The notes beneath the pieces were generated by a model. The model was given only the letters and a program-made list of their open reading frames with translations. It did not search any database and was not told the DNA's origin. A stretch of 37,381 nucleotides of DNA from Alphaproteobacteria bacterium. Its GTDB lineage: Bacteria > Pseudomonadota > Alphaproteobacteria > Micavibrionales > UBA2020. This document shows, piece by piece, positions 16,385 through 24,661 of the stretch (positions are counted from its first letter, which is position 1; each line of letters begins with the position of its first letter). The position numbers and the translations under genes are program-made. The stretch is taken from NCBI GenBank assembly GCA_030682495.1, contig JAUXOC010000036.1, positions 1 through 37,381 of the forward strand, read 5' to 3'.

Positions 16385-19123
16385 ATGGCGTATGAAAACG
16401 AAGACAGCTACCACGGCACCCGATTTTTGCTCGATGCGAAGAATTCCCGTCAATACGGGCTTCGTTACGACCATGGCAAAGTCGCCAAGCCGGTGCATGT
16501 CTTCGCCGAAGACGAACGTGAAGCGGGCTTCAAGCCCAATGAAACCGTTTTCGCTTTTGACGACGAAATCAAAACCACGAGCGAGAACGGCAAAAGCCGT
16601 CTGAGCACGGTCGTTTACCAGATCGAAACCGACGCCACCGGCGCACCGAAACACCTGAAAGAGCTGAGCGTTGATTACGACGTCATCTTCCGTCAGAGCC
16701 CGTCGGGTGAATTCAGCATTGTCTATAAACTGAGCCCCACGTCACGTGATGCCGTGGCAGAGCGCGGTTTTAATTCCGGCTTTCCGCAGGAATTCAGCGA
16801 AGAGATCGACCCGCGCGATCCCGGCCTGAAGCGCGACAGCATCAACAATACCGTTTCGATGGCACCGAGCCTGCTGAGAAACCTGTCCTTCCCGCCCCAG
16901 CACACCGCGCGTGATGCGCATCTGGCGCGCTATGCGCTGGAAGGCAACGGCATGGACAATACCGGCGTCATGCCTTCGCCGCAGGATATCCTTGACCAGT
17001 CGCGCGGCCAAACCACGCAGAAGCCGGTCAGCAACCAAAACAACAACCCCGATCCGCGCCCGACGCAAAAACCGGCGCCCGATTTCAACCGCACGTCGAC
17101 GGCACGTCCGCCGGTGCTGGAGAAGCCGCGCATTTCCGATAGCGCCATCGAAGCGGTTATCCGCCAGTATTGCGAAGATCTGAGCGCCCGCGCTGCAAAC
17201 GGCCGCCTGGACCCCGTTGTCGGCCGTGACGAGGAAACACAGGATTCCATCAAGATCCTGTCCCGCCGCAAACAAGCCAGCCTGTGCTTCACCGGTGAAG
17301 CCGGCGTTGGCAAGACGGCCATGTTCTCGGCCATCGCCCAGTACATTGCAGACGATCAGGATGTTCCGGATTCTCTGCGCGGTGCGCGCGTTCTGCAGCT
17401 CGACCTGCAGGCGATGAACGCCGGTGCGAAATACCGCGGTGAATTTGAAGCCAAGCTGAAGCCGCTGATCGAAGGCCTGAAAGAGCGTGAAGGCTACCTG
17501 AACGGCCGCAAGGTCATTCTGGCCATCGACGAAATCCACTCGCAGCTGACCGCCGGTAAAGCCGAAGGCGGCACCGATGCGGGTAACATGATGAAACCCT
17601 TCCTGACGTCCAAGGGTATTGCCGTCATGGGCACGACCACGCTGGAAGAATACCGCAAGCACATCGAAAAAGACGGTGCGCTGGCCAGCCGCTTCGAGCA
17701 GAAAAACCTCGGCGAGCCGGATCGTGACGCGACCCTCATCATCCTGAACAAACTGTGGCCGCTCATCAAAGCGCACCACAATATGGCCGAAGATCTGGCG
17801 CAGGAAGACATGGAATACCTCGTCAACATGACGAACCGTTACGCCCCGAACGAAAGCCAGCCCCGCAAAGGCGAGAAGGCTCTTGATATGGCGGCGGCTT
17901 CGGCGAAATTCCGTGGCTCCAACGTCATCGAGAAAGAAGACATGATCGCGGCCGTCGCGCAAATGTCCAAACTCTCGGCCGACTTCCTGAACCAAAGCGA
18001 CCACGAACGCTTCCTGCAAATGGAAAAAGAGCTGCCGCAGCGCGTTCTGGGCCAGCCCGGCATCCAGACGGTTGTCGACGGCCTGATCGGCTCGCGCTCC
18101 GGCCTGAACGATCCGAACCAGCCCTGGGGTTGCTTCGTATTGCAAGGCCCGACCGGTACCGGCAAGACCGAACTTTGCAAAGAGCTGGGACGTTATTTGT
18201 TCGGCGATGAAAAATCTGTCATCAAACTCGACATGTCCGAATACATGGAGAAGCACAGCGTTTCCCGTCTGATCGGTGCCCCTCCCGGCTACGTCGGCCA
18301 CGACAGCACGGAGCCTGCCCTGACCGAGCGCATCCGCCAGCGTCCCTATTCGATCCTGCTGCTGGATGAAATCGAAAAAGCGCACGTCGATGTGTTCAAC
18401 GTTTTCCTGTCCATCCTCAACGATGGCAAGATGACCGACCAACAGGGCAAAACCGTTCTGTTCAACAACGTCATCATCGTCATGACGACCAACCTGGGCG
18501 CGTCCGATGCCATGGCCGCACTGCAAGGTGGTGGCAGCAACGGTTTGCAACTGGGTCAGAGCACGCTCGAAAAATCGCCCGAAGAACAACAGGAAATCCT
18601 GTCCAAGATCTACGAGCGCGCGCGCAAGAGCTTCTTCAGCCGCCCCGAGATGGTCAACCGTATCGAGGAGCTGGGTGGTTTCGTCACCTTTATCCCGCTC
18701 GCACCCGAAGTCATCACCAAGCTGGTTGACCGTCAGGTGGATCTGGTGTCCAAGCGTATCTCTGACCCGACGGGCGCAGACATCAAAGGTGTCTCGCTGG
18801 AACTGTCGCCGGAAGTCAAGGCACAGCTCGCCAAAGACGGCTACAAGCCGGATATGGGCGCGCGTCCGCTGCGCAAGGCCATCCGCGAGAAGATCGCAAA
18901 CCCGCTCGGCAAATGGCTGATGGGCAACAAAGAAGAACTGGCGAAATTCGCTGCTGCCAATGGCGGTGCGAAGCTGGTGATCAACGCGATGGGCGCGGAT
19001 TTCAAACCGGAAATAAAGCCGGTGAAAGAACCCGCACTGATCGCAGCACCCGCCGCCAACGACGATACTGGCAAAAAGACGCGCAAACCGCGCAAATCTG
19101 CCGGTAAAGATTTCAACGCCTGA
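16385..19123 (+). CDS. ClpA-like double-AAA+ unfoldase with a novel N-terminal domain
   Basis: This is a 912-residue Hsp100 ATPase. NBD1 has Walker A GEAGVGKT (304-311), pore loop AKYRGEFE (348-355), Walker B VILAIDEIH (377-385) and arginine finger region ALASRFEQ. NBD2 has Walker A GPTGTGKT (588-595), pore loop GAPPGYVGHD (631-640), Walker B ILLLDEIEKAH and sensor 2 GARPLRKAI (825-833). The ClpB middle coiled coil is absent, so it is ClpA-like. Residues 1-250 lack the usual Clp N-domain repeats and start with a beta-rich stretch followed by a Pro/Gln/Asn-rich linker. No IGL/IGF ClpP-docking loop is seen. It ends in a basic tail after ANDDTGKKTRKP. It may unfold proteins for secretion rather than degradation, which is inferred from context only. 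Confidence 0.9.
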   Translation: MAYENEDSYHGTRFLLDAKNSRQYGLRYDHGKVAKPVHVFAEDEREAGFKPNETVFAFDDEIKTTSENGKSRLSTVVYQIETDATGAPKHLKELSVDYDVIFRQSPSGEFSIVYKLSPTSRDAVAERGFNSGFPQEFSEEIDPRDPGLKRDSINNTVSMAPSLLRNLSFPPQHTARDAHLARYALEGNGMDNTGVMPSPQDILDQSRGQTTQKPVSNQNNNPDPRPTQKPAPDFNRTSTARPPVLEKPRISDSAIEAVIRQYCEDLSARAANGRLDPVVGRDEETQDSIKILSRRKQASLCFTGEAGVGKTAMFSAIAQYIADDQDVPDSLRGARVLQLDLQAMNAGAKYRGEFEAKLKPLIEGLKEREGYLNGRKVILAIDEIHSQLTAGKAEGGTDAGNMMKPFLTSKGIAVMGTTTLEEYRKHIEKDGALASRFEQKNLGEPDRDATLIILNKLWPLIKAHHNMAEDLAQEDMEYLVNMTNRYAPNESQPRKGEKALDMAAASAKFRGSNVIEKEDMIAAVAQMSKLSADFLNQSDHERFLQMEKELPQRVLGQPGIQTVVDGLIGSRSGLNDPNQPWGCFVLQGPTGTGKTELCKELGRYLFGDEKSVIKLDMSEYMEKHSVSRLIGAPPGYVGHDSTEPALTERIRQRPYSILLLDEIEKAHVDVFNVFLSILNDGKMTDQQGKTVLFNNVIIVMTTNLGASDAMAALQGGGSNGLQLGQSTLEKSPEEQQEILSKIYERARKSFFSRPEMVNRIEELGGFVTFIPLAPEVITKLVDRQVDLVSKRISDPTGADIKGVSLELSPEVKAQLAKDGYKPDMGARPLRKAIREKIANPLGKWLMGNKEELAKFAAANGGAKLVINAMGADFKPEIKPVKEPALIAAPAANDDTGKKTRKPRKSAGKDFNA

Positions 19124-19157
19124 TCATCGGGGCTTCGGCCTTGATGTGAAACTGACA

Positions 19158-19188
19158 GGGGCTTCCGCGAGGAAGCCCCTTCTTTTTT
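19158..19188 (+). terminator. Rho-independent terminator of the ClpA-like gene
   Basis: A 9-bp stem GGGGCTTCC / GGAAGCCCC closes a GCGA tetraloop and is followed by TTCTTTTTT. It lies 35 bases after the stop codon. Confidence 0.93.
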
Positions 19189-19198
19189 GTCTCTTTGC

Positions 19199-19216
19199 GG
19201 CTTCCTCGCGGAAGCC
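19199..19216. repeat. Inverted copy of the adjacent terminator hairpin
   Basis: GGCTTCC-TCGC-GGAAGCC is the exact reverse complement of the inner 18 bases of the terminator at 19160-19177. It is followed on the plus strand by a pyrimidine-rich stretch. The two copies can also pair with each other. It lies between convergent genes. Confidence 0.8.
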
Positions 19217-19249
19217 TCTTCTTCTTTGTCTTCTTCTTATGATGCCCTC

Positions 19250-19984
19250 TCAGGCTTCCGGCTGCGGGGCTTGTCCTTCTTCGGTCAGGCGGGTCGTGTC
19301 CTGACGCGTTTCGGCGTCTTCGAGCATACAGGCAATCAAACGGTGGCCGGCTGTTTCTGCGACGTCGCGCGGGGTTTGTCCGGCGCGGTTGCGCATAAAC
19401 ACATCGGCACCCGATTGCAGCATCGCCCGCACCACGTTTTCCTGCCCTTCGCGCGCGGCCCAGGTCAGCATCGTATCGCCATGCGGATCAGGCGGGCATG
19501 CCGGTGCGCGGCGGTATTGCAAGCGCGGCCCCGTATCGGCAGAGGGGATACGCGCCAGAAGATCTTTCAGCGGCTGTTCAAACAGGGCGACCAGCGCAGG
19601 ATTGCCGCTGCGCAGGGCGATGTCGAGCGGCTTGTCGCCGGCCTTGTCGTCCAGCGTGATATCTGCACCTGCCCGAATGAGCATGGACACAATACCGATA
19701 TGTCCCCCGCGCGCCGCCTGCGCCAGCGCCGTGCGCCCGTCGCGATCCTGCAAATCAAGACTGGCACCAAGCCCCAGGAGAATTTCGATCATCACGCTGC
19801 GGCCTTCGCGCGCGGCATGGATGATGGCGGTTTCGTTGTTGTCGCCGCGGGCATTGATCTGCGCGCCCTCGGCCAGAGCACCGCGCAGCGCCGGAATATC
19901 GTCTGCACCGGCCGCGGCCAGAAACCTGTCGTTGAGATTGTCCTGATGAGACGCCGGATGAAACGGCGTTACGGCAGCAACCAT
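19250..19984 (-). CDS. Ankyrin-repeat protein
   Basis: This 244-residue protein has no signal peptide. Five or six ankyrin units cover most of its length, for example NDRFLAAAGADDIPALRGAL, GAQINARGDNNETAIIHAAR, GASLDLQDRDGRTALAQAAR, GADITLDDKAGDKPLDIALR and, after an irregular insert, HGDTMLTWAAREGQENVVRA. The end (EEGQAPQPEA) is acidic and lacks the basic tail of other island members. It converges on the ClpA-like gene, separated by the double hairpin. Protein binding is the likely role; partners are unknown. Confidence 0.88.
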   Translation of the reverse strand: MVAAVTPFHPASHQDNLNDRFLAAAGADDIPALRGALAEGAQINARGDNNETAIIHAAREGRSVMIEILLGLGASLDLQDRDGRTALAQAARGGHIGIVSMLIRAGADITLDDKAGDKPLDIALRSGNPALVALFEQPLKDLLARIPSADTGPRLQYRRAPACPPDPHGDTMLTWAAREGQENVVRAMLQSGADVFMRNRAGQTPRDVAETAGHRLIACMLEDAETRQDTTRLTEEGQAPQPEA

Positions 19985-20164
19985 ATCTACACACCCTTTT
20001 TATAGGCAGCTGCCCTTTGCGCGGATGATCGCCGCACGCCGGATTCGCCGCTTTGTCCCTTAAGGAACATTATAGACGGCAGGCCTTAAAAATATGTAAA
20101 GCCCTGATTTTGGTTATATTTTAAACGGTGTTCAGATGGGCGCACAGGCCGCGAAAACAGGGGT

Positions 20165-20593
20165 TTAACCCGGTTTGGGGCCACCCTTGCCGGGTTTGTT
20201 CTTGCCGGATTTCTTTTGGGGCGGGGCGGGTTTCCGGCTATCCGGCGCGGGCAAGTTGTCGTTGGCCGGTTTTTGGCCTTTGAATTTCTGCAGGCGGTAT
20301 GCGCCCCAGCCGAACATACCCCCCGGCACGATAATCGCGACAATCAGAATGCCGACTTCTTTGGGTTTGCGCAGGTCTTGAAGTGTATCGACTGCCGTGC
20401 CGCGCAGATCGTCCATCGTCAGGCTGCGCAGGCCGCGAACACTATCGCCAAAGGCCTGCATCAAACTGCGTTTGGGCTTTTTGCCTTCGGGTGCGGTGTT
20501 TGGCGGCGGCTGGTCGGCGGGCGGCGGATTGTCGTTATCCGCAGGCGGCGGCACGTCTTTGTCATTTTTGTTTTTTTTACGCCAGAAGAACAT
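20165..20593 (-). CDS. Small single-pass membrane protein with Pro-rich start and Lys/Gly tail
   Basis: This 142-residue protein has a basic start (MFFWRKKNKNDKD), a proline-rich acidic stretch (about 15-38), a short helix region, one transmembrane segment (VGILIVAIIVPGGMFGWGAY) near 82-101 and a tail ending GKNKPGKGGPKPG. The tail resembles those of the 37137 gene (KKRSGGPKP) and the 20686 gene (GRRGPRPGH). The phrase PANDN occurs before the tail. No known family is recognised. Confidence 0.75.
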   Translation of the reverse strand: MFFWRKKNKNDKDVPPPADNDNPPPADQPPPNTAPEGKKPKRSLMQAFGDSVRGLRSLTMDDLRGTAVDTLQDLRKPKEVGILIVAIIVPGGMFGWGAYRLQKFKGQKPANDNLPAPDSRKPAPPQKKSGKNKPGKGGPKPG

Positions 20594-20685
20594 GCTTTAA
20601 ACCGTGAAGGATAAATCGTTATCATTATGTAACATAGGGCGCGCCGCAATACAATCACAGACTGGGGATCGCAGACGGGGGGGCG

Positions 20686-22428
20686 TCAATGCCCCGGCCG
20701 TGGCCCGCGCCGACCCATGCCGCGCGGCGGCGGCGGGAATTTTGGCCGTGGCAGCGGTTTGGGGCGCGGCGACTGGTGCAGCTTGATGCCGTCCATCGTT
20801 TTGCTCAGTTTTGTAATCGCGAAGAGCCGCTGATAACTTCGCCCGCCTTTGGTGCGAATCTCGGCGGCTTTCTCGGGGAATTCACGCTCGTACATCACGC
20901 GGTACAAAAATTCACGGCGCGCATAATCGCTGTCGCCCGGCTGCGCGAACATGCCGCCAAGACCGGGATGCGGCGGTATTTTGGCCACCAGCTTATGCGG
21001 CTTGATGTCTTTTGCACGGACGATATCAAGATCGAGCATCGTTTCGGCCAGCAGCGGATGCTTCGCGCCCATATAGCGCAGCGGGTCGACCAGAATAAAA
21101 TTCGCGCCACAATCACGCAGCGCGGTCATCGCCGTTACGACATCCTGCGGCACTTCGCGGCGGCGGCAGCGCCCGTGCAGATAGGTCACGATATCGCGGG
21201 TTTCTTCGGGGCTGGGTTTAAACGCTTTGGACTGCATCGCAGTCACAAGCTCCGTGAATCTTTTCGGCGTCAGGAAATGATGCAGACCGCGATCATCAAT
21301 CGCGCGGCCTTGTGCATAACGGTTGAAGGTCTCTCTGAGGCCGTCGGTCGGCGCCGTTTGCGCCAGAACACGCAGACTTTCGGCATCAAAGGCGCGGTTG
21401 CCGAAAAATCCGGTCGCCAACAGCGTTTCATCCATATGCGTGAGCGCGTCACGGTGACGGCTTTGGCTGTGCAGCGCGGTAAAAGCCTGCAGATCCCTGG
21501 ACGACAAGTTGCTGTCACTGCAGCAGAGCACGCCTGCGACTTCGGCAAATTCTGTACGCATCTTGCGCACCGTTTCTGCGGGCAGGTGCAGCGTCACATC
21601 GACGGCGGCGAATAGTTTTTCCTGCGCATAGCTCCATCTGCGCAACATTTTCTCGCGCAGCGCCGTGGCATCACCGCCCAAAAGACCGCGCGTATCCAGC
21701 GCGGCAACCATCGTATAAAACCCGTTTGCGATATCCGGCACGGTATCAAGGGAGACAGGCTTCAGCGGCACACCCGCATCTTTGAGCCTGTCGATAAGGG
21801 GGATGATTTTCGGTGCGTCAAAGCACGTGGGCGCTTGTCCGATTTGCTGCGCAATCAGCGGGGTAATATCCAGCCCGCCCGCGGATTCGGTGTGGTGCGT
21901 ATATAGTTTTTTCGCCAGTGCCGCATCACCTTGCAGCGCGGCCTGCGCGCAGAGCTGGCTGACGGTCAGGTTAAACGTCGCCACGTCTTGCGGTTTGACG
22001 CTGCCGTATTTTTCGTTTTCGGCCAGCAGACGCCTGTCCATCGCAACAGCCGTCAGCGCATCGATCTTGGTTTTGTCCACCGCCGCATCGATATACATGC
22101 CGCCGCCGGCCAGCACGTATTTAAACGGTTTGATTTTATCGCCGAAAGAGCGCGCGGCAATGGCGGTCTGCTGTGCATCCCAGCGCGCGCCGCGCGTCAC
22201 CATCAGCTGCACCAGTTCGCGGCTTTCCTGCTGCACGGCGACGTAGAGATGAAACCAGTCGGGTTTGAAATCGGTTTTGAACCAGAAGGTGTGGTCGAAA
22301 AGATCACGCACCGCGCCCGCATCTTTGCGCCAGAGCGCGCGCGTCAGGGCATCCGACCATTCGCGCGCATTCATCGCGCGTTCGGTCGTATCGATAAACC
22401 CGTCATACGGCCATATGGGATACATCAT
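20686..22428 (-). CDS. Large hypothetical protein with ankyrin-like N-terminus and Pro/Arg tail
   Basis: The product has 580 residues and no signal peptide. Residues about 22-75 resemble ankyrin-type helices (WSDALTRALWRKDAGAVRDL, HLYVAVQQESRELVQLMVTR followed by GARWD), and a further weak unit may follow. The middle is helical without a recognised domain (for example LRREFLY-like basic stretches late on). The last 35 residues are rich in Pro and Arg (KPLPRPKFPPPPRGMGRR), with PxxP patterns of the kind that bind SH3 domains in eukaryotes. AGGA lies about 12 bases before the first of two adjacent ATG codons. Role unknown; context suggests an effector or structural island protein. Confidence 0.75.
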   Translation of the reverse strand: MMYPIWPYDGFIDTTERAMNAREWSDALTRALWRKDAGAVRDLFDHTFWFKTDFKPDWFHLYVAVQQESRELVQLMVTRGARWDAQQTAIAARSFGDKIKPFKYVLAGGGMYIDAAVDKTKIDALTAVAMDRRLLAENEKYGSVKPQDVATFNLTVSQLCAQAALQGDAALAKKLYTHHTESAGGLDITPLIAQQIGQAPTCFDAPKIIPLIDRLKDAGVPLKPVSLDTVPDIANGFYTMVAALDTRGLLGGDATALREKMLRRWSYAQEKLFAAVDVTLHLPAETVRKMRTEFAEVAGVLCCSDSNLSSRDLQAFTALHSQSRHRDALTHMDETLLATGFFGNRAFDAESLRVLAQTAPTDGLRETFNRYAQGRAIDDRGLHHFLTPKRFTELVTAMQSKAFKPSPEETRDIVTYLHGRCRRREVPQDVVTAMTALRDCGANFILVDPLRYMGAKHPLLAETMLDLDIVRAKDIKPHKLVAKIPPHPGLGGMFAQPGDSDYARREFLYRVMYEREFPEKAAEIRTKGGRSYQRLFAITKLSKTMDGIKLHQSPRPKPLPRPKFPPPPRGMGRRGPRPGH

Positions 22429-22582
22429 GGTCGTCGCTTGTTCCTGTGCGCGGCACAGACGCCAAAGCGCCTGATTCGTCCGGTTTCATTAAGGAAATAA
22501 GACTATACCCCAGCCAAGCGCATGGGGTCAATGCCGGGATCGGGCACGAAGCGTCTGAATTATCAGGATAATCGCACTAAAA

Positions 22583-22927
22583 TCAGGCGAGGCTTTGCAG
22601 CATGCTGCGCAATTGGCGCGTGGTGGTTTCGACGCGTTCGGCTTCTTTGCCGATGGACTGGACTTTGCGGTCCAGTTCGCCTTCGCTGCCGGCTTCCTGT
22701 CCGGCCAGAACGGCGGCCTGAAACAGATAAACCTCGGCCTGCTGCTCCAGCGTATTCAGCAGCTTTTCACCGGATTTGAGGGTGGCTGGGGTCGGTTTGC
22801 TGCCGGTTTCGGACAGCTCGCGGATGGTGCTGATAAAGGCTTCGGCGGCGGCGATCTGCTTTTGCGGTTTGGCGGCGGCGAAGGCCGTTTTCAGTTTGCT
22901 GTCAGCAGACAAGATGGCATCCGTCAT
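22583..22927 (-). CDS. Small helical hypothetical protein
   Basis: The ATG at 22927 (MTDAILSADSKLKTAFAAAK) has AGAGG 8-9 bases upstream; the frame could start 7 codons earlier. The 114-residue product is Ala/Glu/Lys-rich with long predicted helices (KQIAAAEAFISTIRELSETG, LLNTLEQQAEVYLFQAAVLA, LDRKVQSIGKEAERVETTTR), consistent with a small helical bundle or coiled coil. No known family is recognised. Secretion chaperones can look like this, but nothing specific supports that. Confidence 0.65.
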   Translation of the reverse strand: MTDAILSADSKLKTAFAAAKPQKQIAAAEAFISTIRELSETGSKPTPATLKSGEKLLNTLEQQAEVYLFQAAVLAGQEAGSEGELDRKVQSIGKEAERVETTTRQLRSMLQSLA

Positions 22928-23061
22928 TCCGCGCACCTCTGGTTTCAAAAAAATTGCACAAATCCCTACCCCTCCAAAGGTATCAGGAGTTCCTTAACGG
23001 AAAGTGAACAAACCCGTATTTTTACAGGGTTTATGCGGGTTTTATGCAGGTTTTTGCCAGA

Positions 23062-23400
23062 TCAGTGACGCGGCGGCGGCGGCGCGGGCGGCGGGCTGTT
23101 TTTGTTCCGGTCATTCTGCGCCTTTTGCTGGCGGCGCAGTTCGGCCTCTTCGCGCTCTTTGCGCATCATCCACTCGCGGATGCGCAGCTCGACAAAGTAT
23201 TCGGCCGAATCTTTGGGCAGGCTTGGCACGATGTAGGACCGATGGGAATCGCGCGCGCGGCTGTCGCGAAAACGGGTGGTCAGATCCTGCGCCGGTCCTG
23301 CGCCCTTGGGGGTCACCGCTTTGATAAAATCCTTCAGCGCCGGCGTGGGTTTGCGCGGCGGCGGCGGGTTCGGATCTGCGGGGTCCTTATGGGGTTTCAT
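23062..23400 (-). CDS. Small Pro-rich charged hypothetical protein
   Basis: The product has 112 residues: a proline-rich start (MKPHKDPADPNPPPPRKP), a helix-prone middle (AEYFVELRIREWMMRKEREE) and a tail SPPPAPPPPRH. It starts 9 bases after the stop of the 23410-24027 gene on the same strand, so it is probably its operon partner. No known family. Confidence 0.6.
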   Translation of the reverse strand: MKPHKDPADPNPPPPRKPTPALKDFIKAVTPKGAGPAQDLTTRFRDSRARDSHRSYIVPSLPKDSAEYFVELRIREWMMRKEREEAELRRQQKAQNDRNKNSPPPAPPPPRH

Positions 23401-23409
23401 CGGCGTATT

Positions 23410-24027
23410 TTAGCGAACGGTTGGCCAGCCCTGCAACAGGCAATAAAGGGTCAGCCCGTCCATCAAATTACGGCGCGCGCTGCCCGCGCGCAGACGGCGG
23501 TCGCGGTCTTGCTGGCGGCAACTGAGGCCGAAGGCCAGAATATCCACAATCATCGCATGGCTGATCTTTTCGCGGTGACAGTTTTTTGTCCATTCCACAT
23601 AGCCATGAATAAGGCGGCTATGCACCGCCCCCGCATTGCTGCTGCCCGCCGCCCCCGGCAGGCGTTGCCAGTCGGATGTGACATAGCCCAGGCCGCGGCT
23701 CATCGCTTCGAAAGCTTCGGCAATTTGCAGGGCGGCGTCTTGCTGCGCCCCTGTCATGGCATCCCACAGACGCGCATCGACAATGCGCCGCCGCGCCGCG
23801 CTGCCCGAAGCCGCACCGCGCAGCACAACCGGCATCGTCGGTGCGATTTTTTCCTGCTGCGCATGCACGCTGATCGCGCCCGTCATCGCCGCTGGCTTCG
23901 GACGGTTGCGGCGCGGTTCAAGCATCGGCCATTCCGGACGCCAATCTGCCCAAGGGTCGCCAAAGCTGCCCTGCACAAGGGTTTTGCTGCGCGCGCCGCT
24001 GCGTTTCTTGTCGTCGGATGGCATCAT
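23410..24027 (-). CDS. DUF6456-like helix-turn-helix protein
   Basis: The product has 205 residues. The second half (RIVDARLWDAMTGAQQDAAL, GLGYVTSDWQRLPG, NCHREKISHAMIVDILAFGL, DRDRRLRAGSARRNLMDGL) resembles alphaproteobacterial DUF6456-type regulators, which are often linked to phage-like or gene-transfer modules. The family name is from memory. The start overlaps the stop of the 24024 gene by 4 bases (ATGA), so both are coupled and face the repressor gene at 24662. Confidence 0.7.
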   Translation of the reverse strand: MMPSDDKKRSGARSKTLVQGSFGDPWADWRPEWPMLEPRRNRPKPAAMTGAISVHAQQEKIAPTMPVVLRGAASGSAARRRIVDARLWDAMTGAQQDAALQIAEAFEAMSRGLGYVTSDWQRLPGAAGSSNAGAVHSRLIHGYVEWTKNCHREKISHAMIVDILAFGLSCRQQDRDRRLRAGSARRNLMDGLTLYCLLQGWPTVR

Positions 24028-24509
24028 GTGGTTTCTCCTTCGGGGGTGGCGGAAAGGGATGCGTCAGGGGCATGGCGCCGCGCGCGGCTGGCGCGGACGC
24101 GCTCGGTTGACAAACGCTGCGCCCGCGCCCATTCGGCCAGATGGTTGCCGGTGGTAATCATGCCGCGGTCATAGAGCGCCTCCAGCGCGGCGGAAATTTT
24201 TTGAAGATCGGCATCAAGCAACGCGGCGATTTCATCCGCACCAAGGCCGTCAAGACAGCCGCGGGGGCGGTTGCGGCTGGCGTGATCATAGAGCGTCAGC
24301 CAAAGCGCCAGCACCTCGGCCCGTGCAAGGCCGCTGCGCCGCGCGACAACCGCCAGACGCGGATCTTGCGAGACGCCGTTTTGCATATACGCGATGGCCC
24401 CCTTCTGGTTGCGGTATTCTTCCGGCAGTTCTGCCGCGCTCTTTTTGCGCGGCGACGGTGCTGCCGTTTTACCGGCCGCACCGGCCTTGGTTGAGGCCGG
24501 ACGAATCAT
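24024..24509 (-). CDS. Phage-type winged-helix protein (replication or regulation)
   Basis: I chose the ATG at 24509 (MIRPASTKAGAAGK), giving 161 residues. A longer frame from a GTG at 24626 would cross the AT-rich operator region and add an unlikely hydrophobic stretch. After a basic start, residues about 40-125 (LAVVARRSGLARAEVLALWL to EALYDRGMITTG) look like the winged-helix part found in phage replication initiators and related regulators. The C-terminal end is Arg-rich (STERVRASRARRH). It forms an operon with the 23410 gene and is divergent from the repressor gene. Confidence 0.7.
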   Translation of the reverse strand: MIRPASTKAGAAGKTAAPSPRKKSAAELPEEYRNQKGAIAYMQNGVSQDPRLAVVARRSGLARAEVLALWLTLYDHASRNRPRGCLDGLGADEIAALLDADLQKISAALEALYDRGMITTGNHLAEWARAQRLSTERVRASRARRHAPDASLSATPEGETT

Positions 24510-24520
24510 GGTCGGGAGAA

Positions 24521-24539
24521 TATTGCGACATTCGCAATA
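24521..24539. promoter_or_regulatory. Operator-like palindrome in the divergent promoter
   Basis: TATTGCGA-CAT-TCGCAATA is a perfect 8-bp inverted repeat with a 3-bp spacer. It lies 11 bases upstream of the 24509 ATG. A partial half site (ATTCGCAGT) follows at about 24562, and a second small palindrome TTTCG-T-CGAAA is at 24593-24603. The whole 24510-24661 stretch is AT-rich. The repressor encoded at 24662 is the likely binder. Confidence 0.75.
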
Positions 24540-24661
24540 CCAAGTCCAGAAAAATTTCATTATTCGCAGTAAAATTGATACGATCTTATTCTTTTCGTCG
24601 AAATACTGCCTGTCGATAAATTGCACTTTTCACAAATATATAAATGCATTAATCTCAATTC

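Noticed and set aside
16742-18589. A 615-codon open frame on the minus strand inside the ClpA-like gene
   Set aside because: The plus strand encodes an unmistakable double-AAA protein over the same bases. The minus frame has no recognisable domain and arises from codon bias in GC-rich DNA.
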